From CAZKTO01 sp964555685 (GTDB lineage Bacteria; Chloroflexota; Dehalococcoidia; SHYB01): a DNA stretch of 64,000 nucleotides. Where the stretch lies: the NCBI GenBank assembly GCA_964555685.1, contig CAZKTO010000005.1:1-64000 (forward strand). The letters are read 5' to 3'. A program made the position numbers and the translations under genes. The notes under the pieces were generated by a model. It did not search any database. It was not told where the DNA came from and saw nothing but the letters and a program-made list of their open reading frames with translations. This document shows positions 58,454 to 64,000 of this stretch, piece after piece; position 1 is the first letter of the stretch, and each line of letters begins with the position of its first letter.

Positions 58454-59464
58454 CTATTTCGGCAGCAGCTCGTTGGTCAGGAGTTTTTCCAGGGGGACCC
58501 TCTTCTCGATGAGGCGGTTCTCGACGAGGAAGTCCACGAAGGCGCTCCAGCGCCTCTCGTCCATGCGACCGAAGGGCTCGGCCTTGGCCCAGAGGGGAGC
58601 CAGGAGCCTCACGCCGCGGTCGATGACGTCCCGGCGCGCCTCCGGGTTGGCCTTGGCCACGGCGGCGATGGCCGCATCCGGGTCGCGCGCCGCCGACTGG
58701 TGCCCCTTGACCACGGCGCGGAGGAAGCGGCGCAGGGCATCGGCTTTCTTCGACACGGCGTCGTTCTTCACGATGAAGACCAGCTCGTCGTAGAGGGGCA
58801 CGCCGTGCTCTTCCAGTTTGAGGACGTTGACGGGGAAGCCCTCGAGCTCAGCCTCGACCGCCTCGACGTTCCAGTAGGCGCCGATGATGGCGTCGACGCG
58901 CTTGCTCCGGAGCGCGGGCCCCAGGTCGAAGCCCACGTTCACGAGCTCCACGGACTTGGGGTCGACCTGGGCGCGCCGGAGCACCGTCTGCATGTAGAGC
59001 TCGTTGGAGGGGATGCCCGGATAGCCGACCTTCTTGCCGGCGAGCTGCGCGGGGCTGGTGATGCCGGAGGTCTTGAGCGCCTGGATGGAGTTCAGCGGGA
59101 CGTTGACGATAGCCGCCACCGCTGTGATGGGGATTCCCTGGGCGCGGGCCTGGATGACGTCGGGCTCGTAGGAGACGGCGATATCGGCCCGTCCGGCGGC
59201 CACGAGCTTGGGCGGGTCCTCGGGGTTCCCCGGCACCTGGATAACGACCTCCAGCCCCTCGGCCTCGAAGTAGCCCTGGGCCTGGGCGGCGTAGATGCCG
59301 GCGTGATCGGCGTTGGGGAACCAGTCCAGCACCAGCGTCAGCTTCTCTTTGCCGCCTCCTCCGCCGCAGGCGGCCACCACCAGCGCCACCGCTATCAGGG
59401 CCGCAGCGAGCGCCGCCAGGCGACGCGGGAGCCTCCATCGCTGTACGATCCGACTAGCTTCCAT
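58454..59464 (-). CDS. thiY: HMP/thiamin-precursor binding lipoprotein (ThiY-like)
   Basis: 336 residues. NMT1/THI5-like solute-binding protein. Lipobox VVAAC about residue 33, then KLTLVLDWFPNADHAGIYAAQAQGYFEAEGLEV, the block typical of ThiY and Thi5. Next DIAVSYEPDVIQARAQGIPITAVAAIV and GKKVGYPGIPSNELYMQTVL. It captures a pyrimidine precursor (formylaminopyrimidine or HMP) for the ThiXZ transporter. ATG with AGGAGG six nt upstream. Overlaps thiX by 11 nt. Last gene of the thiamin operon. Confidence 0.88.
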   Translation of the reverse strand: MEASRIVQRWRLPRRLAALAAALIAVALVVAACGGGGGKEKLTLVLDWFPNADHAGIYAAQAQGYFEAEGLEVVIQVPGNPEDPPKLVAAGRADIAVSYEPDVIQARAQGIPITAVAAIVNVPLNSIQALKTSGITSPAQLAGKKVGYPGIPSNELYMQTVLRRAQVDPKSVELVNVGFDLGPALRSKRVDAIIGAYWNVEAVEAELEGFPVNVLKLEEHGVPLYDELVFIVKNDAVSKKADALRRFLRAVVKGHQSAARDPDAAIAAVAKANPEARRDVIDRGVRLLAPLWAKAEPFGRMDERRWSAFVDFLVENRLIEKRVPLEKLLTNELLPK

Positions 59465-60404
59465 AGTTGTCCTCCTGGTCCCACGCGGGCGCGCGGCGGG
59501 CCCACGGCGCCGCCCTGCGCTCGATGGCCGAGACGAGGGCGAAGAGGGCGATGCCCATCGCCGCCAGCACGAAGATGGAGGCGAAGACGCGCGCCGTGAG
59601 GAACTGCGCCGAGTCCAGTTTGATGAGGTAGCCGAGGCCCTCGCTGGCGCCGACCCACTCGCCCAGGATGGCCCCGATGACGCTGACGGCGGCGGCGACC
59701 TTGGCCCCGGAGAAGAAGAGGGGCAGGGCCGAGGGCAGCCGAACCATTCGGAAGACCTGCCATCGCGTGGCCCCCATGGTCCGCATGAGGCGCAGCAGGT
59801 CCGGGTCCACGTTCCGCAAGCCGTCCACGGTGTTGATGGCGATGGGGAAGAACGTGATGAGGACGATGACGACGATCTTGGGGAGGAGTCCGAACCCGAA
59901 CCAGATGACGAGGACGGGCGCGATGGCGATGATGGGGACGGCCTGGGAGGCGATGACGTAGGGGTAGAGGGCGCGCTCGAGGAGGCGCGAGTGGGCGATG
60001 GCGACGGCCAGGGCGAAGCCGAAGGCCACGGCGATGGCGAACCCGAGGAGCGCCTCCTGCGCGGTGACGCCGGCGTGCCGGGCGATGACGCCCGGATGGT
60101 CGCCCAGGGCCTGGAGCACCTCCCAGGGGGAGGGGAGCTGCCAGCGGGGGATATCGCCAAAGAAGTCTACAACCTGCCAGACGAGGAGCCCGCCCAGCGC
60201 CACGATGGCGGCCACGGCGTAGCGGCCGGCGGCGGAGGCCGCCGCGGGCAGGGGGTCACGAGTACGCCGGGCGACCTGATCTCCTCCCCCCTTTTGGGGG
60301 CTTTGCCTCAAAACTCCCTCTCCCTCGACGGGAGAGGGTGGCCAATTCCCCCTCTCCTCTTCTCCTCTCCCGCCAGGGGAGAGGAGATTTCGGAGCGTAC
60401 TCAT
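59454..60404 (-). CDS. thiX: ABC permease for thiamin precursor (ThiX-like)
   Basis: 316 residues. SsuC/TauC-type permease with six helices; EAA-loop segment DPDLLRLMRTMGATRWQVFRMVRLPSALPLFFSG, and the C-terminal helix FASIFVLAAMGIALFALVSAIERR. The ATG overlaps the thiZ stop (ATGA), which supports this start. The first 36 or so residues (MSTLRNLLSPGGRGEEERGN and on) are encoded by a C/T-rich dispersed repeat and are not permease-like. If translation started later the first helix (YAVAAIVALGGLLVWQVV) would still be present, but only GTG codons inside it are available. Confidence 0.85.
   Translation of the reverse strand: MSTLRNLLSPGGRGEEERGNWPPSPVEGEGVLRQSPQKGGGDQVARRTRDPLPAAASAAGRYAVAAIVALGGLLVWQVVDFFGDIPRWQLPSPWEVLQALGDHPGVIARHAGVTAQEALLGFAIAVAFGFALAVAIAHSRLLERALYPYVIASQAVPIIAIAPVLVIWFGFGLLPKIVVIVLITFFPIAINTVDGLRNVDPDLLRLMRTMGATRWQVFRMVRLPSALPLFFSGAKVAAAVSVIGAILGEWVGASEGLGYLIKLDSAQFLTARVFASIFVLAAMGIALFALVSAIERRAAPWARRAPAWDQEDNYGS
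60306..60392. repeat. C/T-rich two-hairpin repeat inside the thiX 5' region
   Basis: Contains CCCTCTCCC-TCGAC-GGGAGAGGG and CCTCTCCCGCCAGGGGAGAGG. Near-identical in its second half to the intergenic copy at 46762-46804. Translated in frame as thiX codons 5 to about 33. Confidence 0.75.
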
Positions 60405-61207
60405 ATCTTGGCCGCCGCGGGATCGCGAGCGCCGGTCCGCAGGATGCTCAGGAGCTCCCGCTTGTGCTCCATGAAGGGCTGCGTCGTCACAACGTCGTAG
60501 CGCCGAGGCCGGGGCAGGCCGATGGCGAGCTCGGCGCGCACCTGGCCCGGCCGCGCGGTCATCACGTAGACCCGGTCCGAGAGGAGCACCGCCTCCTCGA
60601 CGTCGTGGGTCACGAGAAGGATCGTCTTCCCCAGCCGGTCCCAGAGCTCCAGCAGCCACTCGTGCATGGAGGAGCGGGTGAGGGCGTCGAGGGCGCCGAA
60701 GGGCTCGTCCAGCAGGAGGATCTCCTTCTGACAGAGGACGGTGCGGAGGAGCGCGGCCCTCTGGCGCATCCCGCCCGAGAGGGTGTCCGGATAGCCAGCC
60801 TCGAAGCCCGCCAGGCCGAAGTCACTGAGGTACGGCCCCGCCGCGCGGCGCGCCTCCGGCCTGGGCATGCCCGCCACCTCCATACCCAGGATGACGTTGT
60901 CCAGCACCGTCCGCCAGGGCAGGAGGAGGTCCTTCTGAGGCATGTAGCCCGCGAGTCCCACGACTCCCGCCGCATTCCGGCCGTCGATCGTCACCTGGCC
61001 CTGGTCCGGCCGCATGACGCCCGAGAGGATGTTGAAGAGGGTGCTCTTGCCGCAGCCGCTGGGGCCGATAATGGAGACGAACTCGCCGTCGCGGGCGGCG
61101 AGGGTGACGTCGCGCAGGGCCTGGAGCGTCTTGTGCCCCTCGCGGTAGTCCTTGCTGACGCCCTGCACGTGCACCCGGACGGCGGGCCGGTTCGCCGCCT
61201 CTACCAT
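60401..61207 (-). CDS. thiZ: ABC ATPase for thiamin precursor (ThiZ-like)
   Basis: 268 residues. SsuB/TauB-type importer ATPase. Walker A GPSGCGKST, Q-loop PQKDLLLPWRT, signature LSGGMRQRAAL, Walker B ILLLDEPFGALDALTR, switch His in VTHDVEEA. Starts at an ATG overlapping the thiD stop by 7 nt, ends overlapping thiX by 4 nt. It drives uptake of the pyrimidine precursor bound by ThiY. Confidence 0.92.
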   Translation of the reverse strand: MVEAANRPAVRVHVQGVSKDYREGHKTLQALRDVTLAARDGEFVSIIGPSGCGKSTLFNILSGVMRPDQGQVTIDGRNAAGVVGLAGYMPQKDLLLPWRTVLDNVILGMEVAGMPRPEARRAAGPYLSDFGLAGFEAGYPDTLSGGMRQRAALLRTVLCQKEILLLDEPFGALDALTRSSMHEWLLELWDRLGKTILLVTHDVEEAVLLSDRVYVMTARPGQVRAELAIGLPRPRRYDVVTTQPFMEHKRELLSILRTGARDPAAAKI

Positions 61208-62001
61208 GGGCTCGCCAGCCCCGCCATGTGGTTCGTGGGCCCGTGGCCGGTCCCCAGGGCGAAGGAGGAGGCGATGGCCCGTGTCACATAGGCCTTGGCC
61301 CGCTCGATGGCCGCCCACGGACCGAGGCCCTTGGCCAGCCCGGCGGCGATGGCGGCCGAGAAGGTGCAGCCGGTCCCGTGGGTGTTGGCCGTGCGGACCC
61401 GGGGCGCCCGCAGCTCGCGCAGCTCCGTGCCGTCGAAGACCACGTCGATGGCCTCGGCCTCGTCCAGGTGGCCGCCCTTGACGACGACCCACTGGCCGGC
61501 GGCGGAGCGGATCTCCCGGGCCGCCGCGCGCGCGTCCGCCAGGGTGCGGATGGGCCGGCCGGTGAGGGCCTCGGCCTCGTGGGCGTTGGGCGTGACAACG
61601 AGCGCCAGGGGGATGAGCCGGTCACGGACCGTTGCGCGGGCGTCGGGGGCGAGGAGCGGGTGCCCGCCCTTGGCCACCATGACGGGGTCCACCACCAGGT
61701 TGGACAGGCGCAGCTCGCGGATGAGATCGGCGACGCGGCCCGCGACGGCGGCGCTGGCGAGCATGCCGGTCTTGGCGGCGTCGGCCCCGATGTCGGAGAC
61801 GACGCTCCGGAGCTGCGCCTCGATGAGGTCGATGGGCAGCTCGAAGGCGGCCTGGACGCCCAGCGTGTTCTGGGCCGTCACCGCCGTGACGACGCTCATG
61901 CCGTAGACGCCGAAGGCTGTGAAGGTCTTGAGGTCGGCCTGGATGCCGGCGCCGCCGCCGCTGTCCGAGCCGGCGATGGTGAGGGCGCGGGGGGGCGTCA
62001 T
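61201..62001 (-). CDS. thiD: Hydroxymethylpyrimidine (phosphate) kinase
   Basis: 266 residues. Phosphorylates HMP to HMP-PP. Ribokinase-like fold: RALTIAGSDSGGGAGIQADLKTFTAFGVYGMSVVTAVTAQNT, then VVDPVMVAKGG, TPNAHEAEALTG and the catalytic ANTHGTGCTFSAAIAAGLAKG (parts of one domain). Overlaps both neighbours (ATGA with thiL, 7 nt with thiZ). No ThiE or TenA domain is fused here. Confidence 0.94.
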   Translation of the reverse strand: MTPPRALTIAGSDSGGGAGIQADLKTFTAFGVYGMSVVTAVTAQNTLGVQAAFELPIDLIEAQLRSVVSDIGADAAKTGMLASAAVAGRVADLIRELRLSNLVVDPVMVAKGGHPLLAPDARATVRDRLIPLALVVTPNAHEAEALTGRPIRTLADARAAAREIRSAAGQWVVVKGGHLDEAEAIDVVFDGTELRELRAPRVRTANTHGTGCTFSAAIAAGLAKGLGPWAAIERAKAYVTRAIASSFALGTGHGPTNHMAGLASPW

Positions 62002-63065
62002 GTCCCGTCCTTCCTGTCCTTACGATAGTGGTCCCAGCCGCGCGCCTCCAGGGGCCGCTCCGAGCCGTCCGGCAGCGCGAGGGTCATCCCCGGGCCCTCG
62101 GTGACGACGCCGATCTCGGTGACGGGCACGCCCGTGGCCGCTCGGACCGCGCGAGCGATGGCGCCCGCGGCCTCTCGGGGGCAGGTGACGACGAGCTCGT
62201 AGTCCTCGCCGCCGTGGAGGGCCGCCGCCAGCGCGTCCGCGCCCAGCTCGGCGGCCACCTGGGAAGCCTCTTTGGAGATGGGCAGGCGCGCGGCCTCGAC
62301 GCGCGCGCCAACGCCGCTGCGCTCGCAGATGTGGCCCAGGTCGCCCGCCAGGCCGTCGCTGACGTCGATGAGGGCGGTGCCGCGTTGGATGGCGGCGATG
62401 GCCTGGCCCTCGCGCACGCGCGGCGTGGGGGTGAGATGCGCCGCGACGAGGGGGGTGACCTCGGCCCTGCGCCGGTCGAGCGCGCGATCGAGGGCCAGGC
62501 GGCCCAGGGCCGAGTCGCCCAGGGCGCCGGTCACCAGAATGGCGTCGCCGGGGCGGGCGCCGCTGCGCAGGAGCATGCGCCCCTCCTCGACCTCGCCCAG
62601 GAGCGTGATATCGATGATGACGCCGTCGCCGGAGCCGGAGAGGTTCCCGCCGGCGATGGCCGCGCCGAAGCGTTCGAACTCCTCCCGCATGCCGCGGTAG
62701 AGCTCGTCGATCCAGGCGATCTCGGTCTCCTGGGGCAGCGCCAGGGAGATGAGGGCGTAGCGGGGCTGGCCGCCCATGGCGCCGATGTCGCTCAGGTTGA
62801 TGGCGGCGGAGCGGCGGCCCAGATCATAGGGCGTGATGCGGTCGCGGCGGAAGTGGCGGCCCTCGACCTGGATGTCGCAGGTGGCGAGGGTCAGCAGGCC
62901 GGGCGTGGGCCGGAAGGCCGCGCAGTCGTCGCCGATGCCCACGACGAGGCCGGGGCCGGAACCCGCGGCGCCGATGCCCGGCGACAGGCCCTCGATCCGG
63001 GCGATGAGCCCGAACTCGCCGATCTCGGCGACGGTCTTGGGCTGGGCTGCCGTCGTTCGGGGCAT
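61998..63065 (-). CDS. thiL: Thiamin-monophosphate kinase
   Basis: 355 residues. Makes thiamin diphosphate from thiamin phosphate. Markers: IGEFGLIARIEGL, GIGDDCAAFRPT, TCDIQVEGRHFRRDRITPYDLGRRSAAINLSDIGAMGGQP, and the later LIDVSDGLAGDLGHICERSGVGARVE and LHGGEDYELVVTCP. Eight nt after thiE; ATGA overlap with thiD. C-terminus is slightly longer (GWDHYRKDRKDGT). Confidence 0.94.
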   Translation of the reverse strand: MPRTTAAQPKTVAEIGEFGLIARIEGLSPGIGAAGSGPGLVVGIGDDCAAFRPTPGLLTLATCDIQVEGRHFRRDRITPYDLGRRSAAINLSDIGAMGGQPRYALISLALPQETEIAWIDELYRGMREEFERFGAAIAGGNLSGSGDGVIIDITLLGEVEEGRMLLRSGARPGDAILVTGALGDSALGRLALDRALDRRRAEVTPLVAAHLTPTPRVREGQAIAAIQRGTALIDVSDGLAGDLGHICERSGVGARVEAARLPISKEASQVAAELGADALAAALHGGEDYELVVTCPREAAGAIARAVRAATGVPVTEIGVVTEGPGMTLALPDGSERPLEARGWDHYRKDRKDGT

Positions 63066-63072
63066 GGGAGGG

Positions 63073-63729
63073 TTACCCCCGCTGGCCTCGCGCCTCGCGG
63101 ATCAGGCGCTGGAGATGGCGCGCCGCCGCCGCGATATCGGGGGCGGCCACGACGGCGGAGATGACGGCGATGCCGTCGGCGCCGGCGCGGACGACCTCGG
63201 CCACGTGCTCAGGCTTGATGCCGCCGATGGCGACGATGGGCAGGCGGGTGTGACGCCGCACCTCGGCGATGGCCTGGGGGCCCACGGGTGGCCCGGCGCC
63301 GGCCTTGCTCCCCCGCGCCTCGTAGATAGGGCCGATGGCCACGTAGTCGGCGCCGTCGCGCTCGGCCTGGGCGGCCTGGGCGCCGTTCTCCACCGAGACG
63401 CCCAGCACCTTGTTTGGACCCAGGAGCCGGCGGGCTACCGGCGCCGGCAGGTCATCCTGCCCCATGTGGACGCCATCGGCCTCCACGGCGAGCGCGATGT
63501 CCAGCCGGTCGTTCACGATGAAGAGCGCGCCGCGCCGCGCCGAGAGCTCCCTGATCTCCCGGCCAGCCTCGAAGAGCGCCCGCGCCTCGGCCGTCTTGTC
63601 GCGGAGCTGGATGACCGTCGCGCCGCCCGCGATGGCCGCCTCGGCAACCTCCCGGTGGCTCCGGCCCCTGGCCAGGCCCCGGTCTGTGACGACGTAGAGG
63701 CTCAGGTCGAGGGCGGTCCTGGTCTTCAC
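63073..63729 (-). CDS. thiE: Thiamin-phosphate synthase
   Basis: 218 residues. Joins HMP-PP and the thiazole phosphate. TIM-barrel with LYVVTDRGLARGRSH, GGATVIQLRDKTAEAR, LFIVNDRLDIALAVEADGVHMGQDDLP, GVSVENGAQAAQAERDGADYVAIGPIYEARGSKAGAGP, and the C-terminal IVAIGGIKPEHVAEVVRAGADGIAVISAV. GTG start inside the thiO stop (GTGA). Confidence 0.95.
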   Translation of the reverse strand: MKTRTALDLSLYVVTDRGLARGRSHREVAEAAIAGGATVIQLRDKTAEARALFEAGREIRELSARRGALFIVNDRLDIALAVEADGVHMGQDDLPAPVARRLLGPNKVLGVSVENGAQAAQAERDGADYVAIGPIYEARGSKAGAGPPVGPQAIAEVRRHTRLPIVAIGGIKPEHVAEVVRAGADGIAVISAVVAAPDIAAAARHLQRLIREARGQRG

Positions 63730-64000
63730 GACCGGGTCCGTTCGAGGCGCGCGGCGCTGTAGGGACCCAGGTCCGGCGCCTTGGCATCGTTCAGCATGAG
63801 GCCGGTGACGATGCGGACGGTCACGGGTGTCAGCAGGATGCCGCTCCGGCCGTGGCCCGTGGCCAGGATGACGTTCTCGACCGTGGGGGCCGGGCCCAGG
63901 ATGGGCAGCTCGTCCGCCGAGGCGGGACGGAGCCCGGCGCGGGTGTGGTTGATGGCCGCCTGTGCGATGGACGGGACAAGGTCTTGAATGTGCGTGAGGA
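63726..64000 (-). CDS. thiO: Glycine oxidase ThiO, C-terminal part
   Basis: The last 90 residues of a FAD-dependent glycine/D-amino-acid oxidase; the 5' part lies beyond the right edge. The tail reads AGLRPASADELPILGPAP, then NVILATGHGRSGILLTPVT, the GHxxxGI(LL)xP motif that closes the FAD site of ThiO/DadA-type oxidases. ThiO makes iminoglycine for thiazole synthesis. First visible gene of the thi operon; thiS and thiG would be expected further upstream. Confidence 0.85.
   Translation of the reverse strand, partial: LTHIQDLVPSIAQAAINHTRAGLRPASADELPILGPAPTVENVILATGHGRSGILLTPVTVRIVTGLMLNDAKAPDLGPYSAARLERTRS

Noticed and set aside
13898..60392. CRISPR array as an explanation for the many short repeats
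   Set aside because: Repeats are dispersed kilobases apart and palindromic; there is no regular spacing and no cas gene.

Overview
This 64 kb window is a GC-rich bacterial chromosome segment, densely coded on both strands. The gene content best fits a member of the Chloroflexota of the Dehalococcoidia/SAR202 kind. The signs are a complex I operon without NuoE/F/G, several luciferase-like (LLM) flavin oxidoreductases, a crowd of CaiB/BaiF CoA-transferases, lipoprotein solute-binding proteins with Pro/Thr-rich stalks, and many short dispersed palindromes of a kind common in environmental Chloroflexota. That taxonomic call is inference; no rRNA or tRNA gene was seen.

Layout. 1-2.2 kb: 3' end of uvrA and a divergent acetolactate-synthase-like TPP enzyme. 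2.5-12.4 kb: an eleven-gene nuo operon (nuoABCDHIJKLMN), mostly with 4-nt or larger overlaps. 12.5-15.7 kb: three two-domain dimeric alpha/beta-barrel proteins and an LLM oxidoreductase. 16.1-18.4 kb: an Rrf2 regulator, a MoeB/ThiF activating enzyme and a cysteine-synthase-like PLP enzyme, bracketed by two related MITE-like elements. 18.8-24 kb: an atypical OmpR-type regulator, a P-type cation ATPase and glnA. 24.2-25.4 kb: a SnoaL-like protein and moaD-moaE. 25.4-34.2 kb: CoA-transferases, an LLM oxidoreductase, a D-aminoacylase-type amidohydrolase and a PAC2 protein. 34.3-40.6 kb: a dipeptide-type ABC importer (two permeases, two closely related lipoprotein receptors, no ATPase here). 40.9-48.7 kb: two DEAD-box helicases, a decayed transposase, an SDR, an M20 amidohydrolase, SRAP, a crotonase and two small reading frames. 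48.7-55.3 kb: a third family-5 solute receptor and purF-purM-purH. 55.6-58.4 kb: a DUF6883/DUF4926 pair inside a duplicated amidohydrolase 3' end, then a DUF192 lipoprotein. 58.4-64 kb: a thiamin operon thiO-E-L-D-Z-X-Y combining synthesis and precursor uptake.

How it works together. The nuo operon supplies a proton-pumping quinone reductase whose electron-input module is missing here. CoA-transferases, LLM enzymes, amidohydrolases and peptide-type receptors suggest a scavenging heterotroph that imports and breaks down organic compounds. glnA with its palindromic operator, purFMH, thi and moaDE are house-keeping biosynthesis.

The most unusual theme is the repeat load. At least four families of short palindromes occur between genes. 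In three places (purH, a CaiB-CaiB fusion, the ThiX permease) they lie inside intact reading frames without breaking them, reminiscent of Rickettsia palindromic elements. A transposase remnant was broken by the same kind of insertion, with a 6-bp duplication. A small gene with a good ribosome site and one in-frame TGA is a second point worth checking.
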